A stretch of 64,000 bases of DNA, from NCBI GenBank assembly GCA_965221635.1, contig OZ244902.1, positions 2,852,001-2,916,000 of the forward strand, given 5' to 3'. The notes under the pieces are model-generated. The model was not told where the DNA came from. It was given only the letters and a program-made list of their open reading frames with translations, and ran no database searches. Shown here in pieces: positions 48,418 to 58,700 of the stretch. A program made the translations under genes and the position numbers. The stretch comes from JAAXHB01 sp965221635 (GTDB lineage Bacteria > Actinomycetota > Acidimicrobiia > Acidimicrobiales > Aldehydirespiratoraceae). Every line of letters begins with the position of its first letter. The stretch's first letter is position 1.

Positions 48418-48434
48418 ACCCGCCGGGCGGGGCT

Positions 48435-49622
48435 ATGCCGGGCGGGGCGATGCCGAGCGTCGCCGATGTGACTGCGCTGGCCCGCGACTCGGGCCTGGCG
48501 CGGGTTCACATGCTGGCCTGGCGCGACCTGGCCGATCCCGAGGCCGGCGGCTCGGAACTGCACGCCGATCGGGTGGCCCGAGTGTGGGCACAAGCGGGCA
48601 TCGAGGTGACGTTGCGCACCTCCGCTGCGTCGGGCCTGGCGCCGGTGGAGCAGCGTGGCGGCTACCGGGTGATACGCCGAGGTGGGCGCCTGTCTGTGTT
48701 CGCCCGGGCGCCGGCCGCGGAGGTGGCCCGGCTGCACGGCCCCCGCGACGCCGTGGTGGAGATCTGGAACGGGGTTCCGTTTTGGTGCCCGTTGTGGACG
48801 CGAGGGTCTCGGGCGGTGTGGTTGCACTACCCGCACACGGAGCTGTGGGAACACGCCACCGGTGGCGGCATCAGCGCTGCTGCGGGCCGTTTCGTGGAGC
48901 GCCGCCTCGCACCGCCGCTGTACCGCCGCACCGAGGTGGTGACCCTCTCGGAGGCCTCCCGGCGGCGCCTGGTGCGCGAGTTCGGCTTGCGTGAGCGCCG
49001 GGTTTCGGTTGTGCCTCCCGGCGTGGATCCGCATTTTCGGGTTGGTGACCCCACCGAGCGTGCCGACGATCCGCTTGTCTTGGCGGTGGGCCGGCTCACC
49101 TCCTACAAGCGGTTCGATCATGTCATCTCGGCGGTGCATCGCCTGCGGGCCACCGCACCTGCTCACAGCCCCGGGGCTCGGGCCACGTTGGTGATCGCGG
49201 GCGTCGGCGACCAGCACCCTCGGCTTGCGGAGCAAGTCGTTTCGCTGGACGCGCAGGGCTGGTGCCGTCTGGCGGGCCGGGTCGACAACACGGAGCTGGC
49301 CGATCTGTACCGCCGGGCGTGGGTGCTGGTGAGCGCGTCGCAAAGCGAGGGGTGGGGAATGACCGTCACCGAAGCCGCGGCGTGCGCCACCCCTGCGGTG
49401 GTTTCAGACGTGGGCGGCCACAGAGACGCCGTGGAGGACGGACAGACCGGCCACCTGTTCGGCGACCACGAACAGTTCGTGGCCTTGTTGCGGCGCGTGG
49501 TGCAAGACGAGGCGCACAGGGCGCGACTCGGCGCCGCCGCCGCAGCACGTTCGGCGCGTCTCACCTGGGAGCGAACCGCCTTCGAAACGTTGCAGGTGCT
49601 CGCCGGCCGCAACGGGCCATGA
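48435..49622 (+). CDS. Family 4 glycosyltransferase
   Basis: A 395-aa GT-B enzyme acting in the cytoplasm. N-domain: 'VHMLAWRDLADPEAGGSELHADRVARVWAQAG'; C-domain: 'LVLAVGRLTSYKRFDHVISAV' and the E-x7-E motif 'SEGWGMTVTEAAACATPAVVSDVGGH'. The start is uncertain: ATG 48435 and ATG 48450 lie in a 15-nt duplication (CCGGGCGGGGCTATG/CGATG), and TTG 48414 would overlap the GT2 stop. Its stop overlaps a 23-residue ORF leading into aftD. Confidence 0.88.
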   Translation: MPGGAMPSVADVTALARDSGLARVHMLAWRDLADPEAGGSELHADRVARVWAQAGIEVTLRTSAASGLAPVEQRGGYRVIRRGGRLSVFARAPAAEVARLHGPRDAVVEIWNGVPFWCPLWTRGSRAVWLHYPHTELWEHATGGGISAAAGRFVERRLAPPLYRRTEVVTLSEASRRRLVREFGLRERRVSVVPPGVDPHFRVGDPTERADDPLVLAVGRLTSYKRFDHVISAVHRLRATAPAHSPGARATLVIAGVGDQHPRLAEQVVSLDAQGWCRLAGRVDNTELADLYRRAWVLVSASQSEGWGMTVTEAAACATPAVVSDVGGHRDAVEDGQTGHLFGDHEQFVALLRRVVQDEAHRARLGAAAAARSARLTWERTAFETLQVLAGRNGP

Positions 49623-49690
49623 TGCGCCCTCGTTGCCCCGCAACGGGCCAAGGCACGCCACCGGCACGCTGGGATCGGAGACCGCGGTGA
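49619..49690 (+). CDS. 23-aa bridging ORF between GT4 and aftD
   Basis: ATG 49619 overlaps the GT4 stop (ATGA) and TGA 49688-49690 overlaps the aftD GTG (GTGA). It begins MMRPRCPATGQGTPPARW and is very basic at the end. It precisely spans the 64-nt gap, and aftD has no ribosome site of its own. Confidence 0.5.
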   Translation: MMRPRCPATGQGTPPARWDRRPR

Positions 49691-52600
49691 GGGTTGGCGT
49701 GTTGCGCCGGTGGCTGACCCGGCGGGGCCACTGGACGGTGCTTGTTGCCGCTGCGGTGGCCTACGCGCCGGTGCTGGCGTCGAGCCCCCGGATGGTGGGG
49801 GCCGACACCAAGGCGTACCTGTACCTGGATCCCGAGCGGCTGCTGGCGGGCGCCACAAGCCTGTGGGACGCCGATCGGGCCCTTGGCACCGTCACCCACC
49901 AGAACATCGGCTTTGTGTGGCCGATGGGCCCCTACTACTGGCTGTTCGACACCCTGGGCGTGCCCGACTGGGTGGCGCAACGACTGTGGCTGGCAACGCT
50001 GATCTTCGCGGCGGGCGCGGGTGTGCGCTACCTGCTGGTAACCCTCGGATTCGTCGAAGACACCTCCCGCCCACCGCGTGGCCAACACCTGGGCCTTCTG
50101 GTGGCCATGTTGGCCTACCAGCTCAGCCCGTACCTGTTGCACTACTCGGCGCGCATTTCGGTGGTGCTGTTGCCGTGGGCTGCGCTGGGATGGATGGTCG
50201 GCCTCACGGTGCGCGCCGCTCGCTGCGGTGGTTGGCGCCACCCGGCGCTGTTCGCGCTGCTGGTGCTCACCGCGGGCAGCGTGAACGCCACCAGCTTGCT
50301 GCTGGCCGGGCTTGCGCCTGTGCTGTGGCTGGTTCACGCCGTGGTCACCGAGCGCAGCATCAGCGGCCGTCAGGGGCTGCTCACGGCCGCACGCATCGGG
50401 TTGCTCACCGCGGGAGTGTCGGCGTGGTGGGCGGCAGGACTGTTCGTGCAAGGCGCCTACAGCCTGCCGGTGACCCGATTCACCGAGACCTACCAGGTGG
50501 TCGCCGCCGCGTCGAGCGCCCCGGAGGTGCTGCGAGGGCTCGGCTACTGGTTCTTTTACGGAAACGACAAGTTCGGCGCCTGGATCGAACCAAGCGTTGC
50601 CTACACCCAGGGCGGGTGGCTGATCTTCACCGGGTTCGGGCTGGTGGTGGCTGCGCTCGTGGCAGCCGCCTTGGTGCGCTGGCGCCATCGCGGCTACTTC
50701 GTGCTGCTGTTGGTGGTGGGCGCCCTCGTCGCGGTGGGCGCGCACCCACCCGGGGGTTCCTCTTTGTTGGGCGGGCTGTTCGAGCGGTTCACCCAAACCG
50801 ACCTTGGCCTGGCGTTGCGTTCCACGCCGAGGGCGGCGCCGATGGTGGTGCTGGCAACGTCGGTGCTTGTCGGGGTGGGCGCGGCGGCTTTGGCGCGGCG
50901 CGCCCCGCGCCTCGGTGTGGCAGCGGGGGTTGTGCTGCTGGTGGCGGTTGTGCTGGCGAACCCGGCCATGTGGAGGGTGCGCATGATCGAGGCCAACCTG
51001 GCACGCCCCGAGGCGCTGCCCGCGTACTGGAACGAGGCCGCGGCCGCCCTCGACGCCGCGGGCACAATCGCGGGGCAAGCCGAGCCAACCAGGGTGTGGG
51101 AGATCCCCGGAAGCGACTTCGCGTCGTATCGCTGGGGCATGACCGTGGATCCGATCACGCCGGGCCTGATCGACCGGGGGTACGTGGCCCGCGAGTTGGT
51201 GCCGTTCGGGTCTGCGCAATCAGCGGCGCTGCTCGGCGCAATCGACCGGCGCCTGCAGGAGGACACCCTCGACGCCGCTGCGATCGCACCGGTGGCGCGC
51301 CTCATGGGGGTGGGTGAGGTGGTTCACCGGGGCGACCTGGCCTTCGAGCGGTACCGCACACCCCGGCCGCCCGAAACGCACGCCTTGCTCGAGGCGGCCC
51401 CGGGGTTGAGCCTCGCCGGAGCCCACGGCGACCCGGCGCCCAACGTTGCGGGCCCCCAGCAAACGCTGATCGACGAGATCCACCTTGCCCGCGACGCCGC
51501 CGTTATCCATCCGCCGCCGGTGTCGAGGTTCGATGTTCACGATCCGCTGCCGTTGCTGCGAACCCGTCCCACCGGCGGGGCCACGGTGCTGGTCGGCGAC
51601 GCCGACGGGGTGGTGAACGCCGCAGGCGCGGGGGTGCTCGACCTGCGCAGGCCGTTGTGGTTCGCCGCGGATCTGATCGCCCACCCGCAACTGTGGCGGC
51701 TCACGCTCGACGATCCGGCGCACTTGATCGTTACCGACACCAACCGTCGCCGCGCCCAACGCTGGGGCACCCTGCGAGAGAACCGGGGCCACACCGAGCA
51801 AGCCGGTGAGCAGCCACTGGTGTTCGACCCCACCGACAGCCGCCTGGAGGTGTTCGAATCGCCCGCGGCTGGTGTGGATCCCGACGACACCCGCACCGTG
51901 AGCCAACAACGCGGCCCGGTGTCGGCCACCGCCACCGCGTACGGGAATCCCGTGACCTACACCAACGGCGACCGGCCCTACCTCAGCGTTGACGGTGACC
52001 TGTCCACGGCGTGGGTGGTGGCCGCCTTCGACGAGCCACGCGGCGAGATGCTGCGTCTCACTTTGAGCGAGCCCGGCCCGGTGAGCTCGGTGCGCCTGGT
52101 GCAGCCCCTCGGGCGCGCCGAGCGTCACGTCACCGAAGCCAACCGTCGCATCACCGAGGTGGAGATCCGCGCCGATGGCCACACGGTGACCACCGCCGGA
52201 CTCGACGGGCGCTCACTAACCGCGGATGGTCAGACAATCCCGCTGGGCGTGACCGCGCAGGTGGTGGACATTGTGATCACCGACACAGACGTGCCCGTAA
52301 TGGCCCGCTATCCGGGTGTGGCGCCGGTGGGTTTCGCGGAGGTTGACCTCAATCTGGGCCCCACCCGGGAGGTGATTCGCACGCCCACAGCCCTGCTTGG
52401 AAGCCTCGGCGCGGAACTCGACCGTCACCGGCTCACGGTGGTGCTCACCCGTGAGCGTTCCAACCCCCGCGAACCGGTGCGCACCGACGCCGAATCACAA
52501 ATCACCAGAGCCGTTGCGCTGCCCACCGCACGGCAGGCAACGGTCACAGGCACGGCGCGCCTGTCCGCGTACGCTCCTGAGGCGCTGATCGACGGACTGC

Positions 52601-54198
52601 TTGGAGTGTCCCCCGCATCCCTTGAGTCGTCGGTGGGGGCACTGTTGGCAGTGTCGTCGGGTTACCTGCCCGGAGACCTCCCCAGCCGCGCCTCGGCGGC
52701 GATCGACGGCAACGCCTCCACTGCATGGACGGGCCGCTTCGGCCCTCAGGCCGGCCAGTGGATCGAGATTCAGTCCCCCGAGCCGGTCACGTTCGACACG
52801 ATCGAACTGGACGTGGTGGTGGGTTCGGACCATTCGCTGCCCGCCGTGTTGCGGGTGTACGCCGACGGCGCCGATCTGGGCACCCACCACCTGGGCGAAG
52901 TGGCCGAACCAGTCGGCAACTCACCCCCAGCTCAAGATCCGTCAACCGATGGCCGTGTCGGTGGCGCCAACACCGATGCCGCTGCGGCCCCCGAGGCCAC
53001 CGTCACGGTGACGTTGTCGGTGGCCGCCACTACGCGCACGGTGCGCGTGGAGGTGGTCGAAGCCCACGAACGCCTCACCAGGGACTGGTACAGCGGCGCC
53101 CTGGTTGCCCTGCCGGTGTCGCTCGCCGAGATACGCCTCGGCGGCGCCGACACGCAACACGCGCAGGCCGCCACGCGCGTCGACACCGGCTGCCGGTCGG
53201 ATCTGCTGACGGTGGCGGGCAGCCCGGTTGCGGTGCGGATCACCGGCAGCGCCGGCGACGCCGTGGATCGTGAGGCGTTGCTGGTGCAAGGGTGCGAACC
53301 GATCACACTGCCCGCCGGTGACGTGGTGATCGAAACCGCTGCGGGCGCCGCCACCGGGCTCGACATCGACCAGCTTGTACTCGACTCGCCTCGCCCAATC
53401 CGCGACCCGGCAGAGGGCATCGGCGCGGTGACATCAGCGGTGCGCCACTCCGACACCGGCTACACGGTGACGGTGCCCGCATCGCCGATGGATCGATGGC
53501 TGGTGCTTGGCCAAAGCCACAACGCCGGCTGGCACGCCACCGTGGCGGGCGCAGACCTGGGCGCCCCGGTGGTGATCGACGCCTTCGCCAACGCCTGGCT
53601 GCTCCCAGCCTCAAACGAGCCCGTCACGGTGGAGTTGCGCTGGACGCCGCAGCGCTACGTGAATGTCGCGTTGGCAGTGTCAGCGGCGTTCGTGCTTGTT
53701 TGCCTGGCGTTGGCTTTCACCGGCCGAAGAGACGCCGCCGCCTGGCGCCGAAGCCGTAGTCGCGTGGACGAACCCCAAGCGGCGTGGCTGAGCTGGCCGT
53801 GGGAGCGTCACCTCGCCTCGGGCAACCACAAGTCCCTCACCGGTCGGTGGCGGGTCGTGGCGGCGCTGGTGGTTACCGCGCTCGCGGCGATCAACCTGCC
53901 CACTGGGCCGATCTGGTGGCCGATGGCGGCCCCTCTCGTGGGCGTGGCGTTCCTCGTGGCGGCCCGCCGGCGCCGACTGGAAGTGATCCCGGCTCTGGGG
54001 GCGGCGTTGCTGGTGGGCGCCGCCGCGCTCTACGTGCTGGTGCAGCAGTACCGCCATCGCTACCCGCCGGACTTCGTGTGGCCCCAACATTTCGGGGCGG
54101 TTCACGCGGTGGGTGTGCTGGCAATGTGCCTGTTGATCGCCGACTACGCGCTCACCTGCCGCGCGACGAAGCTCAGGTCAAGGGCCCTGTCTGGGTGA
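49687..54198 (+). CDS. aftD: AftD-like alpha-(1-3)-arabinofuranosyltransferase (DUF3367)
   Basis: A 1503-aa GT-C membrane enzyme that uses polyprenyl-phosphate arabinose to branch arabinan outside the membrane in mycobacteria. About 11 N-terminal membrane segments enclose the first loop 'MVGADTKAYLYLDPERLL', where GT-C acidic residues lie. A large extracytoplasmic region (about 430-1300) contains two discoidin-like carbohydrate-binding modules ('LSVDGDLSTAWVV' near 775 and 'AIDGNASTAWTG' near 1005). Four or five membrane segments end the protein. GTG 49687 is set by GTGA overlap. Mycobacterial AftD is about 1400 aa. The acceptor here is unknown. Confidence 0.88.
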   Translation: MRVGVLRRWLTRRGHWTVLVAAAVAYAPVLASSPRMVGADTKAYLYLDPERLLAGATSLWDADRALGTVTHQNIGFVWPMGPYYWLFDTLGVPDWVAQRLWLATLIFAAGAGVRYLLVTLGFVEDTSRPPRGQHLGLLVAMLAYQLSPYLLHYSARISVVLLPWAALGWMVGLTVRAARCGGWRHPALFALLVLTAGSVNATSLLLAGLAPVLWLVHAVVTERSISGRQGLLTAARIGLLTAGVSAWWAAGLFVQGAYSLPVTRFTETYQVVAAASSAPEVLRGLGYWFFYGNDKFGAWIEPSVAYTQGGWLIFTGFGLVVAALVAAALVRWRHRGYFVLLLVVGALVAVGAHPPGGSSLLGGLFERFTQTDLGLALRSTPRAAPMVVLATSVLVGVGAAALARRAPRLGVAAGVVLLVAVVLANPAMWRVRMIEANLARPEALPAYWNEAAAALDAAGTIAGQAEPTRVWEIPGSDFASYRWGMTVDPITPGLIDRGYVARELVPFGSAQSAALLGAIDRRLQEDTLDAAAIAPVARLMGVGEVVHRGDLAFERYRTPRPPETHALLEAAPGLSLAGAHGDPAPNVAGPQQTLIDEIHLARDAAVIHPPPVSRFDVHDPLPLLRTRPTGGATVLVGDADGVVNAAGAGVLDLRRPLWFAADLIAHPQLWRLTLDDPAHLIVTDTNRRRAQRWGTLRENRGHTEQAGEQPLVFDPTDSRLEVFESPAAGVDPDDTRTVSQQRGPVSATATAYGNPVTYTNGDRPYLSVDGDLSTAWVVAAFDEPRGEMLRLTLSEPGPVSSVRLVQPLGRAERHVTEANRRITEVEIRADGHTVTTAGLDGRSLTADGQTIPLGVTAQVVDIVITDTDVPVMARYPGVAPVGFAEVDLNLGPTREVIRTPTALLGSLGAELDRHRLTVVLTRERSNPREPVRTDAESQITRAVALPTARQATVTGTARLSAYAPEALIDGLLGVSPASLESSVGALLAVSSGYLPGDLPSRASAAIDGNASTAWTGRFGPQAGQWIEIQSPEPVTFDTIELDVVVGSDHSLPAVLRVYADGADLGTHHLGEVAEPVGNSPPAQDPSTDGRVGGANTDAAAAPEATVTVTLSVAATTRTVRVEVVEAHERLTRDWYSGALVALPVSLAEIRLGGADTQHAQAATRVDTGCRSDLLTVAGSPVAVRITGSAGDAVDREALLVQGCEPITLPAGDVVIETAAGAATGLDIDQLVLDSPRPIRDPAEGIGAVTSAVRHSDTGYTVTVPASPMDRWLVLGQSHNAGWHATVAGADLGAPVVIDAFANAWLLPASNEPVTVELRWTPQRYVNVALAVSAAFVLVCLALAFTGRRDAAAWRRSRSRVDEPQAAWLSWPWERHLASGNHKSLTGRWRVVAALVVTALAAINLPTGPIWWPMAAPLVGVAFLVAARRRRLEVIPALGAALLVGAAALYVLVQQYRHRYPPDFVWPQHFGAVHAVGVLAMCLLIADYALTCRATKLRSRALSG

Positions 54199-54300
54199 AG
54201 GGCCCTGTCTAGGTCAAAGGCCCTGTCCAGGTCAAAGGCCCTGTCCAGGTCAAAGGCCCTGTCCAGGTCAAAGGCCCTGTCTAGGTCAAGGGCACTGTGG
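54176..54300. repeat. Seven tandem 18-nt repeats (GGTCAAAGGCCCTGTCCA)
   Basis: Units start at 54176, 54194, 54212, 54230, 54248, 54266 and 54284; the central three are identical. The array begins inside the last codons of aftD, covers its stop codon, fills the gap, and ends inside the last codons of gltD, supplying its TAG (54283-54281). The 18-nt period equals six codons. Confidence 0.95.
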
Positions 54301-55750
54301 CGGGAGTGACAACCGCGGGAAGCAACGAATCGGCGCCGGTGAGGGCCGAATCCACAGCCGCGGCGCACGAGCGGCCCTCGGCGATCGCCCAAACGATCAG
54401 GCTCTGGCCGCGTCCCATGTCACCACACGCGTACACGCCCTTCACGCTGGTCTCGAAGCGCTCGTCGCGAGCAACGGTTCCCCGTGGGGTCATCTCAAGT
54501 TCGAGGTCTTCGATCAGCGGGCCACGTTCGGGCCCCACGAACCCCATCGCCAGCAGCACCATCTGGGCTTCGAACTCCTCTGCGGTTCCGGGAATCTCGT
54601 TGAACTGCATTCGCCCGTCCTCGCCAAAGCTCTGTTCCACACGGATCGTGCTCAACGCCCTCAGTCGGCCCTGGGAGTCGCCGAGGAACTCCACGGTGTT
54701 GATGGCGTAGTCACGTTCGCCGCCCTCCTCGTGCGCCGAGGAGACCCGGTGGATCATCGGCCAGGTGGGCCACGGATTCGCTTCGGGGCGCTCGTCGGGG
54801 GGTCGGGGCATGATCTCGAACTGGCGCACCGACGCCGCTCCCTGGCGGTGAGCGGTGCCGAGGCAATCCGCGCCGGTGTCGCCGCCGCCGATGATCACCA
54901 CGTCGAGTCCCTTCGCGGAGATCGGCGACTCGGCCATGTCACCCATCTGCACCCGGTTCGCGGGCGGCAGGTACTCCATGGCCTGGTGGATGCCCGCCAA
55001 CTCGCGGCCCCCGATGGGAAGATCCCGCCAGGCGGTGGCCCCCGCGGCGAGCACCACCGCGTGATAATCCGAACGCAACTCGGCCGCGGTGACGTCAACG
55101 CCGACGTTCACGTTGGTGCGAAACTCGGTGCCCTCGGCCGCCATTTGTTCCAGGCGGCGATCGAGGTGGTGCTTCTCCATCTTGAACTCGGGGATTCCGT
55201 ACCGCAGCAGCCCCCCGGCACGGTCGTCGCGTTCGAACACCACCACGGTGTGACCGGCGCGGGTGAGTTGCTGCGCCGCGGCGAGCCCCGCAGGGCCCGA
55301 TCCCACCACCGCCACCCGCTTCCCGGTGCGGGTGCGTGGCACCACCGGAACCGTCCACCCCTCATCCCAGGAGCGCTGGGCGATCTCCAACTCCACTTGT
55401 TTGATCGTGACCGGCGGTTCGTGAATGCCGAGCACGCATGCCGCTTCGCACGGCGCGGGACACAGCCGACCGGTGAACTCTGGGAAGTTGTTGGTGGCAT
55501 GCAACCGATGCGACGCCTCTCGCCACTGGTCTCGGTAAACGAGGTCGTTCCAGTCCGGGATCAGGTTGCCCAGCGGGCAGCCGTTGTTGCAGAACGGGAT
55601 GCCGCAATCCATGCAACGCGACGCCTGTTGGCGCAGCTTTTGAGCTGGGAAGTCCTCGTAAACCTCACGCCAGTCACGCAACCGCACCGGCACCGGACGT
55701 CGAACCGGCAGTTCCCGGTCGTGGTGCATGAATCCCTGAGGATCACCCAT
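54281..55750 (-). CDS. gltD: Glutamate synthase (NADPH) small subunit
   Basis: Flavoprotein that passes electrons from NAD(P)H to the large subunit. It has 489 aa. The N-terminal Fe-S domain has 'CMDCGIPFCNNGCPLGNLIPDW' and 'CPAPCEAACVLG'; the FAD site 'VAVVGSGPAGLAAAQQLTRAGHTVVVFE' is near residue 145; the NADPH site 'VVIIGGGDTGADCLGTAHRQGA' is near 285. It starts nine nt after the gltB stop. Its final residues are encoded by the tandem array shared with aftD. Confidence 0.95.
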   Translation of the reverse strand: MGDPQGFMHHDRELPVRRPVPVRLRDWREVYEDFPAQKLRQQASRCMDCGIPFCNNGCPLGNLIPDWNDLVYRDQWREASHRLHATNNFPEFTGRLCPAPCEAACVLGIHEPPVTIKQVELEIAQRSWDEGWTVPVVPRTRTGKRVAVVGSGPAGLAAAQQLTRAGHTVVVFERDDRAGGLLRYGIPEFKMEKHHLDRRLEQMAAEGTEFRTNVNVGVDVTAAELRSDYHAVVLAAGATAWRDLPIGGRELAGIHQAMEYLPPANRVQMGDMAESPISAKGLDVVIIGGGDTGADCLGTAHRQGAASVRQFEIMPRPPDERPEANPWPTWPMIHRVSSAHEEGGERDYAINTVEFLGDSQGRLRALSTIRVEQSFGEDGRMQFNEIPGTAEEFEAQMVLLAMGFVGPERGPLIEDLELEMTPRGTVARDERFETSVKGVYACGDMGRGQSLIVWAIAEGRSCAAAVDSALTGADSLLPAVVTPATVPLT

Positions 55751-55759
55751 GGCGGCGCC

Positions 55760-58700
55760 TCAGCCCGACGCGAGGGCCATGATCGCGGCCACCTCGTCGC
55801 GGCCCTGGGACTGGGCGCTCTGCGCGGCTTGCATGGCCCGCTTGTAGTCCACCGGCATCACCTTGATGAACTCACCCGCGGCGTCGTCCCAGTCGGCCAG
55901 CAGGCGGGAGGCCACCTCGCTGCCGGTTTCGTGACGGTGACGAGCCAGGCGGTCGCGCAGCCACTGATGGTCGCTGTCGTCGAGCGGTTCGAGTTCCACC
56001 ATCTCGGGGTTGTGCAAACCACCGAGGCGTCGGTGAGGGTCGTGTACGAAGGCAACGCCTCCGGACATGCCCGCCGCAAAGTTGCGCCCCACCGGCCCCA
56101 GGATCACCACACGGCCACCGGTCATGTACTCGCATCCGTGGTCGCCCACGCCTTCCACCACCGCCACCGCTCCCGAGTTGCGCACGCAGAACCGCTCCCC
56201 CACCAGACCGCGCACGAACAGTTCGCCGCTGGTGGCCCCGTAGGCGATCACGTTGCCGGCGATCACGTTTTGTTCCGCCACGAAACCCGCATCCGCGGGG
56301 GGTCGCAACACGATGCGCCCACCGGAGAGGCCTTTTGCCACGTAGTCGTTGGCGTCACCCTCAAGGCGCAGCGTCACCCCGCGGGGCACGAAAGCGCCAA
56401 AGGAAGTGCCCGCGGAGCCGGTGAAGCTCACCACGATCGTGTCGTCGGGCAGGCCCTCGGCGCCGTATCGGCGGGTCACCTCGTGGCCGAGCAGAGTGCC
56501 CGCGGTGCGGTTCACGTTGCGGATCGGCATTTCGATGGTGACGCTGCGACCGTCGTTGAGGGCGCTGTCGGCGAGCTGGATGAGCATCTGATCCAACGCC
56601 CGGTCGATGCCGTGATCCTGCTCGGCGCGCTGATGACGGCAGGCGTCGTCCGCGATGTCGGGCAGGTGCAGCAGCGGCGCCAGGTCAAGCCCGGCGGCTT
56701 TCCAGTGGTCCACGGCGTCGGCGGCCTCGAGGGCCTCCACTTGGCCCACGGCCTCCTCGATGGAACGAAAACCCAGCTCGGCGAGGATCTCGCGCACCTG
56801 CTGGGCCACGAACTCGAAAAAGTTCACCACAAACTCGGCACGCCCGCTGAACTTGGCCCGCAGCTCGGGGTTTTGGGTGGCCACCCCCACGGGGCACGTG
56901 TCGAGATGGCAGACCCGCATCATCACGCAGCCCATCACCACCAGCGGAGCGGTGGCGAAACCGAACTCCTCGGCGCCCAACAGCGCGGCTATCACCACGT
57001 CACGACCCGTTTTGAGCTGGCCGTCCACTTGCACCACGATCCGGTCGCGCAGGTCGTTGAGCAGCAGGGTTTGCTGCGTTTCGGCCAGTCCAACCTCCCA
57101 TGGCACCCCGGCGTGCTTTATCGACGTGAGCGGCGACGCGCCGGTGCCGCCGTCATGTCCGGAGATCAGCACCACATCGGCGTGTGCCTTGGACACACCC
57201 GCGGCAACGGTTCCCACGCCCACCTCGGCCACCAGCTTCACGTGAATGCGGGCCTGCGGGTTGGCGTTCTTGAGGTCGTGAATGAGCTGCGCCAGATCCT
57301 CGATGGAGTAAATGTCGTGATGCGGCGGCGGCGAGATGAGCCCCACGCCAGGTGTGGAGTGGCGGGTCTTGGCGATCCACGGGTACACCTTGTGACCGGG
57401 CAGTTGGCCACCCTCGCCGGGCTTCGCGCCCTGGGCCATTTTGATCTGAATGTCGTCGGCGTTCACCAGGTATTCGCTGGTCACCCCGAAACGCCCGCTG
57501 GCGGCCTGCTTCACGGCGCTGCGACGCGAGTCGCCGTTGGCGTCAACCACGTAACGCTCGGCGTCCTCGCCGCCCTCGCCGGTGTTGGACTTGCCCCCGA
57601 GGCGGTTCATGGCGATGGCCAGCGTTTCGTGGGCCTCCGCGGAGATCGAGCCGTAGCTCATGGCGCCGGTGGCGAAGCGACGCACGATCTCGCTGACGGG
57701 TTCCACATCGTCGATCGGCACGGGGGGGCGCACACCGGTGCGGAACCGGAGCAGCCCCCGCAGCGTGCCGAGGCGGCGGGACTGATCGTCGATGAGGTTG
57801 GTGTACTGCTCGAAAATGTCGTAGCGCCCTTCGCGGGTGGCGTGCTGCAGCTTGAACACCGTCTCGGGGTTGAACAGGTGATGTTCGCCTTCGCGGCGCC
57901 ACTGGTACTCGCCTCCGGCTTGCAAGCCCCGATGGGCGCGCAGCGAAGGATCGGGTGGGTAGGCGACGCGATGCCGGGCCGCCACCGCGTCGGCGATCTG
58001 GTTCAAACCCGAACCTCCGATGCGGCTGGCGGTGCCGGTGAAGTACTCGTCCACCAAGTCGGCGTCAAGGCCCACGGCCTCAAAGATCTGCGCGCCGGTG
58101 TAGGACGCCACTGTGGAGATGCCCATCTTGGACATCACCTTCAAAATCCCCGCGGTGGCGGCCTTCACGTAGTTGCGACGGGCCGCATCGGCGCTGATCT
58201 CGGATCCCGACCCGAGGGTGCCCTGCCGGGCCATGTCGGCGACGGTTTCCAGCGCCAGGTACGGGTTGATCGCGTTGGCGCCGAAACCCACGTGCAAACA
58301 CAGGTGATGCACCTCACGGGCGTCGCCGGACTGCGACACGAGCCCCACAAGGCTGCGGGTGCGGGTGGCCACCAGATGCTGATGCACCGCCGAGGTGGCC
58401 AACAGCGACGGGATCGGCGCCATTTCGCGGCCGGCGTCGCGATCGGAGACCACGATGATCGTGGCCCCGTCGGCCACCGCCGCCGAAGCTTCGGCGCGAA
58501 GTTCCTGCAGGGCGCGTCGCAGCGCCGGGCCTCCGCCTTGCACCGGGTACAGGGCGCTCAGCACTCGCACCGCGAAACCGGCGGGTTCGCCGTGGTCGTT
58601 GATCGCCAACAAGCGATCGAGCTGTTCGTCGGTGAGCACCGGAGTGTCGAGATGGATCACCCGGCAGGACTCCGGGCCCGGTTCGAGCAGGTTCTGTTCG

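Noticed and set aside
48414..48434. GT4 start at TTG 48414 overlapping the GT2 stop
   Set aside because: Possible, given the overlap theme, but two ATG codons follow closely and the conserved fold starts after both. Left as an alternative.
49561..51219. A 552-codon minus-strand frame
   Set aside because: Antisense to aftD and the GT4 end; Gln/His/Arg-rich with no motif.
54176..54300. CRISPR array
   Set aside because: Units are directly contiguous 18-mers with no spacers, and no cas genes are nearby. The same applies to the arrays at 24854 and 39939.
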